Part shown: positions 22,761 to 33,738 of the stretch, one piece after another
How the letters are laid out: each line of letters begins with the position of its first letter
Numbering within the stretch: the first letter of the stretch is position 1
Assembly: GCA_019614645.1 (NCBI GenBank)
Contig: JABWDB010000017.1
Span: 4,166,501 to 4,230,500, forward strand
Direction of reading: 5' to 3'
Source of the DNA: Stratiolaelaps scimitus
Taxonomy: Eukaryota > Arthropoda > Arachnida > Mesostigmata > Laelapidae
DNA: 64,000 bases
Program-made: the position numbers and the translations under genes
Notes under the pieces: model-generated
What the model saw: the letters and a program-made list of their open reading frames with translations, nothing else
What the model was told of the DNA's origin: nothing
Database searches by the model: none

Positions 22761-22812
22761 CCGCAGACAATCCAGTCTAACCTATAACCAGGTTAGACTG
22801 GATTGTCTGCGG
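22761..22812. repeat. Perfect 23-bp inverted repeat (hairpin) with a 6-nt loop
   Basis: Arms 22761-22783 and 22790-22812 are exact reverse complements, and the loop ATAACC is 22784-22789. Pairing does not continue well beyond the arms. The total of 52 nt is shorter than a usual animal pre-miRNA. No gene overlaps it. Confidence 0.9.
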
Positions 22813-24424
22813 TTACGGGCCAAATGCCTAATTACGGACAATACCTAACATCTGCTGTATTTGCTTAGTACTGTGGGCCACTACAACCTCACCGGACCTT
22901 GGTAACCTGGGCCTCTACCCTTCGTCAGCAACCAATTTGCTCTCATCTGACCCGACCGAAAATATGCTCACATCTTAAGCATAAAGTAAAAACACATCTC
23001 ATGAATCTGCTGCTGAAACGTATTCAAACGTCAATAAAAAGGTACACATATACATGCGCTCCCATACACTCCTCCCTCCCAAGCGGCACTATGCGAACTT
23101 CAATCTGATGTTGTTCCGCTCGCCGACGCATCCGTCGGCTACTGGCGACCGCTATCTCTGCGGCGAATCGCGCAGAAAGTCACCCCCGGCATTGTCGTCT
23201 CGCCGTCCCCTTCGGCTGTCCCTGATTTCAATGAGCACTGGAATGGCCGCGCGCTACATCGAGCGGCTGCACAACCTGTCCATGCTGTGTCGAGACGTCT
23301 CGCGAGCTCCGCTAAACTAGCGGCAATTCGCGCACCACCGAGCCGTCTGGCCGTCCTCCAGTAGTTTCGAATGATGATCGAGCAACTCAACCTCTCACGG
23401 CACCGTCGGCGTTGCTGCTGCTGCTGCTACTGCTGCTGTGCCCGCTACTGTGAGGAGTTGGGTGCTCGCCCTCGTCGGACGAGCAACGCACAAAGCAGAT
23501 GAATAGTACAGAATAATAATAATAATAATAACATTGAAACAGGCCGGAAAACATTTCAAAAGGCAAGAGTGCCAAATAGCGCTAAGCTCAGCTAAACAAA
23601 AACCAGCCAGTGCGATCGGTCCCATTCGACAGGAGCAAGAAGCCCGTGCTACGGTCTCTGTCCCCCACATGTAAAGAACCAAACAGCAACAAAAACGAAA
23701 CAGAGCGACAATGTGCGACGTGTGACTGTTCCGTGTGTTTCTGAGTGCCTCTGCTTAGTGCCTCTGTCGTCTTGCCGTGCTTATCTAGCCCGCGATTATA
23801 CTATCGCAAGTGTTCGAATGAGCTCAGCAAGCGGCGTTCCCCAGTCGCCGCGCAGTGTTCGCTTACTGGCCGTCGTCGAGGTCCATTGGAGTTTGGGCTA
23901 CAACGAACAAGCGAGCTTCGGAGGCTGAAAGGCGGTGCCGAAACATCGGGTGGCGTACCGGCGATCTTCCCTGATCCCTTTGAGGATTTCGTGTGGTTGT
24001 TGTTGTTGTTGTTGCTAGTGCTATTAGTACGATGATTACTACTGTTAAATAATACAACTGTGAAGCGCGGCTGCCGGCGTCCTTCGCCGGCCCCTCTGCG
24101 GCTCCCGTGAGCACGTTTGGCGCAGCAGCATCTACGGGAATAGCGGGCGGTGACGATAAGGCAGGATTTTATCTCGATCTCCCTCGTTATCGTTGTGTCT
24201 CTATGTGACTGTACGCGAAGTGATTGACCGTATACCACCGTGTCGTCTCCCACCGCTGCAGGACTGTCCTGAAACTGTCGTGTTAGTCGTCCTGCAGCAG
24301 CAGCTGCTGCTGCAGCCGCCGCCGCCGCTGCAGCCTTCCGTTCTGGTGATCGTGGAATCGAGTGTGGTGTCTGCGCTCTGTCCTGTGTCCTGCGTCCTCT
24401 TCGTCTCCGGTGTGAAAACAAGAA

Positions 24425-24615
24425 ATGCAGCAGGGACTCATATCTCCTGTCAGCCTGTTCACCCGAAAGGTGTCGGGTCGACTGTCCACAGCGACACTGG
24501 ACGGCGTTTCGCGCATCGGTTCGGCCTCGGCCACGAGATCGCCCCGGCAGTTTTATACATCGGCGAAGCAGGCACACGCCGCCGCAGGCGATAACACCAC
24601 GCGACAGAGTTTTAG
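24425..24615 (+). CDS. STARD7: Candidate STARD7 presequence exon
   Basis: ATG 24425 (context AAGAAATGC) opens MQQGLISPVSLFTRKVSGRL, followed by Ser/Arg/Ala-rich sequence without acidic runs, which looks like a mitochondrial presequence. At 24615 the frame meets a donor (TTTTAG|GTGCGA) in phase 2. Joined to the acceptor TTTGCAG at 26344 it stays open through SSR into the STARD7 ATG at 26352. The donor is weak and the join is a proposal only; a 5' UTR exon is the alternative. Confidence 0.35.
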
Positions 24616-26344
24616 GTGCGAGCAGAACGTAAATAGAGATAGATAGAATCGATTGATATTGAGTAAGTGGGGTGAATGAATGTATCATCTGGCTGGACGA
24701 ATGAGTACTACCTGATGGGGATTATCGATCGATGGCTGATTGTTGTAGTTTGACGGGAAAACGTGCAGGTTTCCCTGCCAGAGGTCAGCCGAGGCAAGGT
24801 GAACCAGCCATCAATCAATCGGCCTCACGAATGCGCCGCTACCAACAGCAGTCGATATTCGAATGAGTTCGTTTCGTCCAGCTGGTGATCATACCGCGGC
24901 CACGGTGATAAACACATCGGTGGTCGTTATAGTCAACGAGGCTAATGTTATAGAAAATAAGATCAAATATCAGATGCAGCGTGGCTGGCTACGAGATATC
25001 AGACTGAGTTTGACCTGTGTGTGTGTGTGTGTGTGCTGCGTGCGTGTCTATTAATAACAATGAAACAATAAATACGTTTAAACCTAGTACAGACAAGTGG
25101 TGTGAAGGAAATGCCTGTCAAGGAGACTGATACGCTGTTGCTCTCCATAGCAATCTGATTGCGATTCGGCGCCGATTAGTAAATCACAGATTTACTAATA
25201 GTGCTATTCGTATGCTTGATTTAATCATGTCGGAGCTCGTTCACGACTCTCTACATCCCATGGGCTACCAATCTCTCCACTCCTGACAGTCATTCGAATT
25301 AAAACAATTTCTGCCTTATTATAAATCAACAGATGTTTACACCGATCTCGCGCTCCCCCGAGCAGCGCTCTCTGACCAAGCGCTGTTTTCAGACCTGATA
25401 CAGTATCAAAATTCACTCACACGGCTATTGCTATTTACGCATTATGGGAAGAGTATGACGCTCGCTCAACGTCCAACCATTGCATGGTCACAAATGCGTT
25501 CCGCTCAAGATGCGCATTAGTTCGCACGACGTATCCAATAAAGAACAGTGGATAGACCGTAGAGTGGAAATAGTGCATTGTTCAAAATGCAGCACTTTCA
25601 GCCTAATACGTTGTTTCACGTTGAATATGCAACGCTGTGGCCTTGTGCTAAAGGAATGAACCTGTTAATTAGGCCGATGCTGATGTTACAAGGTTTTTGT
25701 GAGGACTTTACGAGTTCGACCAACAGTCAACTGCGTAAACCGCCGTTAACGGTCAGCTTCTCATCGGGTGCATTTTGTGTTGTAGTGCCTCTCAATTATC
25801 GACAATTTAACATTAGCTCACGCCGACACCTGTCGTACAATATCATGTTGCGGATAGAAAATGGTTCGCTTGCGAATAAACAATAAGCTCATCGCATACC
25901 GAACCGTATATATTGGCAAGGCCAGCTAAGCGAGGCAGGGTCCCAGCTGTTGCATGTGGAATACTGATTTATTATTATTATTATAATTACTATTAGTATT
26001 CGACACGAATATCATTATAGGACAATTTTTCTAATATTAAAGATTCACCAGGCCGTTTTTTGGCAGTACGCCTTTTCATGGAAACATGTAGCGTAGCGGG
26101 GCACGCCCTCTCCTCACAGGTAGAGACTTTGTTCGTTCGACTTGTTTAACATACACTTCATCTGGCACACATCTATCATGGGATTCACGTCCACTTTACG
26201 CTGGCCTTGGGAAGGTGCCAGCTCAAGGGGCTGACTCTTTTTTTGACTATTTTCCGAAGCTAACTATCCCTGAGACGAAATCGCGGACTAACGAGATTTT
26301 CTATTCTATGTCTGTGCTCGCCACCCCTCGTTTTACCTTTGCAG
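24616..26344. other. Candidate STARD7 first intron
   Basis: No gene seen. A (GT)n run lies at about 25017-25034. A short 11-bp inverted repeat (ATTAGTAAATC, loop ACA) is at 25175-25199. Open frames up to about 100 codons (25578-25886) show no family motif. Confidence 0.35.
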
Positions 26345-26351
26345 TAGCCGA

Positions 26352-26599
26352 ATGTTATCAACGTTGACCGTATTGGGCCGGCTGTTTACTCGCCAGGCCA
26401 ATGTCTATGTCCATAATAGGGTGAGGAAAGTGTTAGAGCTTCACGCCGCCTATAGGTCCGCCTTTGGTCAACAGTTCGTCCGAGCGTTCGTTCACAACCT
26501 ATTGAGGAGGGCCGTTCGAAGGCGAACTCCGCTGTTCCTGCTGGGAGCAACGGGATTTAGCTTCCAAGACGAGGGCATCACCGACGATGAAGTTAAAGG
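26352..26599 (+). CDS. STARD7: STARD7 exon with N-terminal segment
   Basis: It encodes MLSTLTVLGRLFTRQANVYV through ITDDEVKG and is basic, as in human STARD7 upstream of START. Donor GG|GTATGT, phase 2. Confidence 0.88.
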
Positions 26600-29500
26600 G
26601 TATGTGCGTGCCTGAATTTCGAGGGGCAGCTTCGCACTGCAATAATCAATACGCGAATAGGTAGTTGTTTCGTGGGTAGCTTTTCTCCGTTAACGGATAT
26701 TGTATATGAGCACAAGTTGAGAACAAGTTTAAAAATGTATGTTCGACAATACGTCTACCCCACTCAAAATATACTGTACTTGCATACGACTGGTTTGCCT
26801 AGGTTTGCCACGCTCTTCTTAATTGCGCATGCTATTAATCCTGCATAAGCAAGTGATAATGATCATGATGATGAGCACAAACTTTGAGATTGTTTGTGAT
26901 TCCGCTAAAAGTTCGTGTTGTCGTTTGTATGTCAACAATTTTGTACATTAGCTGTATGGACGAATTTGATATACTGAAGGAGCGGAGACCCCCACCGTAT
27001 TCATGCGCACATGCTGCCAAATGTGGCCGTCGGGCCGGGGACGCCCTTCAGCTGAATCTGGAACAATTTCGAGAACACTTGCGGTCTGAGGGTTTCGAGC
27101 CAGTTGTTGAATCAGACCGGCTACACATCTGGAGAAAGAGCGAGCCTGGCAAACCCAACTACACGTACAAAGGTTCGTAATGTCGCCACATCCGAGGTGA
27201 TTATTCAGCAAGGTGGAAAATCTGTTGAGCACAGAGGCGAACACCAACAGCTCGGATCACTGGTATAGATCTGTCGTTGGTTTGTTGCCATAGGAGGTCG
27301 GCTTCAAGAGGCCCATCTTGAATATATTGTGAGGTTGGAGTCACATCTGGATATATAAGTCTTTGAACACAGCTCCATTCATTTCATAGAATTGTACGAC
27401 TTAACATTTCAACACGTTTACAACTAAGGGCGCGAGAGCTATAACAAAAATAATTTATCCGCCGCCTCTCACCTCGTTCAGGGTGCGCGCTCATCTTACG
27501 CTAGGTCAGCAAGGTTGCCTCAAGCGGATTCGAATCACTAAGTTGGCGCAAATGTTTGCTACTTCACTATCATATCCACAAGATCCTATTATCAAGATCT
27601 TAGGCCAGTATTAGGATGATGTCGCGATACCGTATCACAATGCATATACGTCGTTACACGTTAATGCTCGATGCAATTTTAATGAATTGATTTGTGCTGT
27701 ATTCCTCTTTCGGCTTTCCAGTGTACGGAACGTTCACGGACGTCCCAGCTCGGGCTTTTTTTGCTGTTCAATGCGATACGGACTACCGGAAGAAATGGGA
27801 CAAACTCGTTGTCCAACTCGATATCGTCGACAGTGACCGACATAACGACGTCATCTACTGGCATATGCATTACCCGGTAAGGTGGAATTGACGCCCGATA
27901 TCCGAGAGGTAACGAGCCGATTTGGGAGTATTATCTCTGGCACTCCCGGGTATATACGGTATTTCTTTATAAAGATACTTAGCCTTTGATGAGATTTACC
28001 ACCACCATCACCTGTTAGTTGTACTCTCAAACAACTGGACTCTTCAGTGTCACGGCTCAACGGGTCAACACAACTCGAACGACATTTCTCCTCCTCTCAG
28101 CACATAATAACACCCTGTGCCTGGCTTGATTGCCTCAAACACCTCATGCTTGATCGTGCTGAACGCGAACTAAGTTTAATTGCAGTTCACTCATAGCTAC
28201 TTCAGAAATGATCTCAATTTTATTGCAACATGCTTACGTGTCCAATGCGGCACCGGCAGTGCTAGTTTTCTCATCGATTCTGTTCGATTTCCGTCATCCT
28301 ACCTTAAGCGGAATGACAACGTCGAGCTTGTACAGTTTACCATCTAATCTGGCGCAATTCATTATCTATGCCACCGATCGATTGAGGCAGCAGCGATATT
28401 TGAAACGAGATCACTTGTTAGCCAAAACAAGGGCAACACCAAGGGCTATCCCCTCTTTCTCTCGGGGTCTCCTGTCTCGCCTGCCATGTTCACCCACGGT
28501 AAAGCAGCCGGTGGCTATAGGCTAGCTGTGCCAGCTTACCGGCATCCAGCATCGCCAATCTACAGCCGACGACCCCAGCAAGTGACCGGTGAGCCGTCCC
28601 CGGGGTGATAGTCCGCCAGCAGATAAGACCGCCGAGTGTTAATAACCGAATAGTATTAGCTCACCTAACCTCCATGGCGAACGCATGGGCCCAACAGGCG
28701 TCTGCGACAACGGCAATAACAACATTGCAGTGGCAAGTCGAGCTAAGAATAGAAATTCTCATCCGCGAGTTGGTGACTCCGCAATGAAAACGGAGGCGAA
28801 CTTACACTCCGTTGCGATAGCTCGAGATAGCTGACTCTAGCTGGCTCAATCGGCTTCACTTACGGAGAGGTTTAGGTGGCGCGACAATGAACATGAAAAG
28901 CAAGATTCGTATTCGAGACGGCGCGGCAGAGATAGACTATAATAGTTTTGGCCGCGTTCTTCTAGTGTTTCGTTGACGCTTAGCTGCAATCATTGAGCAT
29001 AGTCATCGCTAGGGCGTGCACATGGTCGTGGTGGCGACATTACGTATGATTCCATGGCTTCTTTTGAAAAAACCTGTAAAAGCTAATTTCTACCTAAGTC
29101 GGCTAGCGTGTGGTTGTTTCGGTGCAATGCGGAGAGCGCAGCGGCGGTGGCTGGAAAATGCTGATGGAAACGTACTGTCTGAGAATCGCTCTACTTGTTC
29201 TATAGCCACTCAAAACGAACCGACAAAACATTCTAACTTGTTTTGCAATACACAGCTTTCACCACTTTATGCGTAGGGCAGGGGGCCTGCCACGACCCCA
29301 GCTTGAACCGTTGATGTAGATGTTGCGATAATGTTTGAGTCAGATATCATTACGCTGGAGAATGCACTCGATCAATCTTACTTGTCCAGTGTCTGGTCGA
29401 CCAACAATCCTAAACAATATTCATCCTTAGATGTGTATGTGCCCTGTTTGCACGAGCTGACACGGTGTGAATAAATGATGAATTAAAGAAAAATACAATC

Positions 29501-30593
29501 CGAGAGGTCGATGTAGTGGCACTTCCTTTATCTTAGACAGGTGTGGTTGACGTGTGATCGATGGTGTTCATTTCAGTTCCCGTTGAGTTCCCGCGACTAC
29601 GTGTTCGTTCGACGAAGCGTTGTGGACTCCGACAGGTCCTGTATGGTCGTTGTATGCCACTCGACCGAACATCCGCAATGTCCTCCTCGTAAAGGTGTCG
29701 TGCGAGTTGATCAGTATATGTCGAACATGGTCATCTCGCCACATAACTCATTTGACGAGGTAACTAGTTAACGAATAATTGTGGTGATTAATCGTCCCCC
29801 AGGAAAAAGAAGAGAAACATTTCAACGATTTTATATTGGCAGAGGAGATTCGCTATTGACGAATGATCTTGCAACGAGGATTTGGATTGTATTGACAGCA
29901 TATTGTCGTAATAGCAGATTCGTGCCGTTGACAAGGCAATCAACAACAAATCGTCCACATCAATATATTACTAACATTGCCAGACAAATAGACGAACATG
30001 TCATCTCACGTTGTATGGATAATATTAATATTATTAATATTATAAATATCGCATACAGACCTAAGTTCCATAGGTTGGGTGGGGCGGTGGATTCGACCGT
30101 CTCGAGAAGGCATTCCGAGGGGTCTGTAACCCTCCTACATAAGACAGACAACCCCTTTAAATGTAACGGTGTTCAACGGCGGGAATCAACCCTTTGCACC
30201 TACATCCCCTCCCCCAATTGCAAGGTGCACACACGTGGACCACGCCCCACGGGGCTCGACGGCTGTAACACATCTGACACTTTCGTGTGATTCGTTGATT
30301 CGTGTTCGCGCTTTGTTTCACAGAACGGCTTCGACTACTTGTTAACGTATTACGATGATCCCCAATCGTCATTCCCGTCACCGGTTTATGCGTGGATGGC
30401 CGCATCGGGCGTCCACGACTATGTGGACAAACTCCACAAGGCGACACAGCAGCTGCATGACGGCTCCTTCTTGAGACCAGAGCCATCAACGACGAAAGCT
30501 AGCAGTGCACCCCCGGCGCCCGCCCTGCCGAACAATCCGCCTGTGCACTTCCAGACGGCAGCTCATCAACAATCGCAGGCTCAATATGCTTAG
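26352..30593 (+). CDS. STARD7: StAR-related lipid transfer protein 7, mitochondrial
   Basis: Exons 26352-26599, 26952-27172, 27722-27876, 29577-29759 and 30324-30593 are all GT-AG, and their phases add up to 358 residues. STARD7 carries phosphatidylcholine to mitochondria using a START domain. Family blocks in order: LLRRAVRRRTPLFLLGATG (N-terminal basic and hydrophobic part), DEGITDDEVKG, LHIWRKSEPG, VYGTFTDVPARAFFAVQCD, YRKKWDKLVVQLDIVDS, SRDYVFVRRSVVDSDRS, HPQCPP, VISPHNSFDENGFDYLLTYYD and the C-terminal QAQYA (human IEYA). START spans about residues 100-320. The ATG at 26352 is seven bases after a possible acceptor, so the mRNA has an upstream exon, perhaps the presequence exon at 24425. 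No AATAAA lies close behind the stop; the first seen is near 32264. Confidence 0.95.
26952..27172 (+). CDS. STARD7: STARD7 exon, start of the START domain
   Basis: Acceptor CATTAG, donor AAAG|GTTCGT. It encodes CMDEFDILKERR through LHIWRKSEPGKPNYTYK, matching LWRRPI.GT.LYQYR of human STARD7. Confidence 0.9.
27450..27545 (+). repeat. Possible tRNA-derived SINE remnant in a STARD7 intron
   Basis: A B-box-like GGATTCGAATCAC lies near 27524 with a weak A box upstream. No further structure is visible. Confidence 0.2.
27722..27876 (+). CDS. STARD7: STARD7 exon, START domain
   Basis: Acceptor TTTCCAG, donor CCG|GTAAGG. It encodes VYGTFTDVPARAFFAVQCD and YRKKWDKLVVQLD, ending YWHMHYP. Human has VFGTYTDV..RQFFNVQLDTEYRKKWD. 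Confidence 0.95.
29577..29759 (+). CDS. STARD7: STARD7 exon, START domain
   Basis: Acceptor TTTCAG, donor GAG|GTAACT, phase 0 at both ends. It encodes FPLSSRDYVFVRRSVVDSD through VISPHNSFDE, matching YSRDYVYVRR...VIRPHKSFDE. Confidence 0.95.
30324..30593 (+). CDS. STARD7: STARD7 last exon
   Basis: Acceptor TTTCACAG. It encodes NGFDYLLTYYDDPQSSFPSP, YAWMAASGVHDYVDKLHKAT and a Pro/Ala/Gln-rich tail ending QAQYA. Human has NGFDYLLTYSDNPQTVFP and ends EYA. Confidence 0.95.
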   Translation, partial: NGFDYLLTYYDDPQSSFPSPVYAWMAASGVHDYVDKLHKATQQLHDGSFLRPEPSTTKASSAPPAPALPNNPPVHFQTAAHQQSQAQYA

Positions 30594-32845
30594 CACAAGT
30601 CTGTCCCGTAGAGCAGGACAGAAGCAACATCATAATAATAAGCGAACGATATGCGTGAATCTATCGGATGGCAAAGGAAGCTGAAAGGGTTTCCCTGTGG
30701 GGCGGGAAATTGTTAACGGAAGGCGAACAATATGAGGAAACTGCGACTGAACAAGGATGTATCAAAGTGACACGGATTCCTAGTCTTTAGTTTAGATGAT
30801 TCTTGCTGCTGCTGCTATTCAAACAAGCAATTCGCATATAGGATTTACAGTAGAGCTAATGTTGCGCCACGTACAAAAAATTGCCAAATAGACCGAATGC
30901 TGTCCACCTTCCTAGAGAGGAACTTTAGCAGAATTAGATAATTATCAGGATCTCTATCTGATTCGTTCTCGAGTCGACTAGCGTTCATCAGTGTTTTATT
31001 TTGACTGATGGCCCCTCCAAGCAGCGGCCGGTAGTATGTTGAAACTAATGGCAGATGTAGGCAAACCGCATCTGGCAGGACCGATCAGGCCGTGCCGGCC
31101 GACCGGATGTCCTCATGTCACCACAGCACTGTCCCTAGATAAATAGCCCAATGCTTTGTCCCAGTGTAACTCGACCGTACGGATGACGGATGAAATCGGA
31201 TGTGGCACCAAGTGCAATTTTTCAGGAGGCTTTCTCTTTCGTTTTTTTTTCTTTGGGGGTTCTAGTCGTTCCCCTTGGGGGTGCGCTTACGCAGAGTAGC
31301 ATGATGCCGATCATGCAACAACTTTTAATCTAAGCAACGTATAATGAATAACACGGTGACCATAGCATTCAATCCAGTGTAAGCACTCGGAGGAGTGATT
31401 TAGTATTCTGAATGTTTACCTGATGATGATAACGATACGAGCGAGTGGATCCCGTGTGACCGGGGCTGGGGAATACGGCGCACTGGCTGTACTCTACGCT
31501 AAACAATGACAACATGCTACAAGTGTACGATACATTCTAGATATATGAACAATGGAAGTGCATAATATTTATATGGAATGCGTTTTGGGTGCGCTTGAGC
31601 TAGGACCGTGTATTTGATGCACACCGTAGGTCGGGTGTCTTTCCTTATGGGTATTCGCATACACCCATATATATATATATATATATACACCAGGTATTTC
31701 TAGCTTTACAGCAGCACCACCGCCAGGCTGATTTTATATAGCTATGTCTAATTATAATCTAGCTGTCGATCACAGGTCATGATGCTAAGCTCTGGTAAGA
31801 TCTCGAGAGAAACACAAGTACTAAAAGGTGGAGGGCAGACCCCGCTCCAGGTAAGGCCAAGCAAGCGGACTTGTCTTGTCAAATTATTCAGTCAAATCAA
31901 CGGGATTTACAGGGGAGAGGTTGTGGGGGAACTCGCGGTATTCAGCCAACATTTCATATGTTGGCAGACGTCCCCGTGCGCGGATCAGGGCACGAACGCC
32001 GTCCGAATACCGAAACTGATAACAACAAGATGTGAAGTTAGATGAGTGTATATAGTTAGAATGGAGGTAAATAGAGGCACAGACATTGCTAACAAATCGT
32101 AGCATCGAAGAGCTGGAGGAGGAGAAAGATTGATAGGAAGTGATACAATGAGAGAAGGAATAAATGCTGTTTATATGTTTTAACCATCGCGTAAAGTATC
32201 TTAGAGTAAAGAAATTGTTACCGGCAAATGTGGATTGTTGTTGTTAATCCAATCTCATACCCAAATAAATGAGGAACATCTGAGCGATTTGAACGACAGG
32301 GTACACCGACCCGTATATTGCATTTGTCAACTTGGTAGAGCATTTAAGTGTTGTCATCAAGGGCTCAAGTTAGGTGATTCTCGTTGAAGGTACAGTGTTA
32401 TGTTCGGTAGGTTAGGCTTATTGCTCGAGACGCGTTTTCATCGGGGACATTAAATTTGGAGCGTGGAGTGGGGTGTGATGTGCCGTTCAAGTGCAGCATC
32501 CTGCACTTGGATGACGATAAAAGCCGAAAAAAAAAGATAATAATTGAGACAATCCTTCGCTAGCCGTGTACCCTGTTAAAATACCAGGTTCGTGGTGTAG
32601 ATAACGGCAAATAGATCTGGATGACCACGGTGGATTGATTGCTACGGGAATTATTTAGGAATATTTAGAACTATGTTTAGAAAATAAATACCGTTTCAGC
32701 TAATCCGCAAGACAGAACTGCCGAGAGGGATGCAATTGGAGACGTCTTAATTAACATTCGTGGCCGTGTCGAATTACGTAGTGGAAATCACAGCAGCCGA
32801 ATTTGTGCACCGGTCTAGAGGTTTATTGGACTATCAACGTCCGAA
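30594..32845. other. STARD7 3' flank and spacer
   Basis: Probably the STARD7 3' UTR at the start. An (AT)n run is at 31668-31687, and AATAAA near 32264 is a distant candidate poly(A) signal. No coding exon is recognised; short frames at 31779-32105 have no motif. Confidence 0.4.
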
Positions 32846-32916
32846 GCGTCGGTGGTTCAGTGGTAGAATACTCGCCTGCCACGCGGGTGGCCCGGGTTCG
32901 ATTCCCGGTCGACGCA
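32846..32916 (+). tRNA. tRNA-Gly: tRNA-Gly (anticodon GCC)
   Basis: A 71-nt cloverleaf. The acceptor stem GCGTCGG pairs with TCGACGC (one G-U). The D arm is GGTTCAGTGGTAGAAT and the anticodon stem-loop is CTCGC-CTGCCAC-GCGGG with GCC. The T arm is CCCGG-GTTCGATT-CCCGG and the discriminator base is A. Internal A (TGGTTCAGTGG) and B (GGTTCGATTCC) boxes are intact, there is no intron, and a T run follows near 32920. It decodes GGC/GGU glycine codons. Confidence 0.97.
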
Positions 32917-33738
32917 GACTTTTTCCATTTGTTATAATCAGAAACACTACAACAACTGTCGTCTTGTCCGAGTTACTTAGCCCACACAAGATCCTCCTCT
33001 ATTGAGGAACGGATAATCCGCGTGTGAATTTTTTCTAACTATATCCGCTCACTGATCTTCAGTAGTCACCTATAGCATTAAATCATTAAATAACCCACGA
33101 AATGTCACCAAATGAGCGACACCGCAATGGTAATAATTTTTCACGATGCTTGACGATGATGACAACTTCTTCCACATCTCGAGTTACGCAAGATGCTCTC
33201 GCTTTCAGCCACTAAGTGATTCTCTCGGAATCGACATTCAAATTTCCCGCCATCGTTCAGCGCAGTTCAGGTGAATTGATGCATTCGAAAAATAAACGCT
33301 GCTGGACGGCCGAAGCACGTGCGACTGGTGCTTCGATCCATCTCGTGTATGTCTACAAATCGTTCTCACCTGTAGCCGTATTTGTGCGACGAGTTGCTAT
33401 CAGGTTTGTTAAACAATTTCCAATTGATTCACTGGACTGTTGTCCCCGTATAATCGAAATTGTCCCGCTCGTAGGTATGACTCCGTCACCAATGCGTCCG
33501 TACAGTTCGACTCCGTGTAGCGCGTTCGATACCGTATGACGACTGCTTGCCAACCATTGAGTCAGTGTCCGGTGTAGCGGCTGGCGGCTCGGGGGCGTCG
33601 GCGGCTCGTGTCTCCGTTTCTGTTTTGTTTTATTGCGCTCGCCGTCGCACGCTGTTTGTTGGAGCGCGTCTCGCTGGGCAGTCTACGAGAGCGGGAATAA
33701 CCCGAACGAACACGATAGTGGTTATTCGCCGGGACACG
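32917..33738. other. Spacer upstream of the XRCC4-like gene
   Basis: No gene seen. The frame of the XRCC4-like gene stays open back to about 33547 without an ATG, so this part is probably 5' UTR. Confidence 0.4.

Larger units (their letters stand above)
20141..24424. other. GC-richer region with candidate promoters and first exons
   Basis: G+C is higher here, with CAG/CTG, CCG and (CT)n tracts. A TATAAATAG string lies at 21925-21933. On the minus strand a textbook donor CAG|GTGAGT lies at 22128/22127. On the plus strand ATG 20232 opens 103 codons starting MAVRLLRLLSELVKATLL, and ATG 22221 opens a short frame starting MALRIGALRSLQLFCPVL. None can be joined to a known gene with confidence. The region is a plausible 5' end for STARD7 (plus) and perhaps the ankyrin gene (minus). 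Confidence 0.3.

Noticed and set aside
23801..24688. 295-codon minus-strand frame
   Set aside because: It has only low-complexity Arg, Ala and Asn stretches from CAG, CCG and GTT repeats, no motif and no splice link. It overlaps the better candidate STARD7 presequence exon on the other strand.
29781..30290. 169-codon frame between STARD7 exons 4 and 5
   Set aside because: It lies in the intron between two well-placed exons, has no motif and is AT-rich with AATATT repeats.
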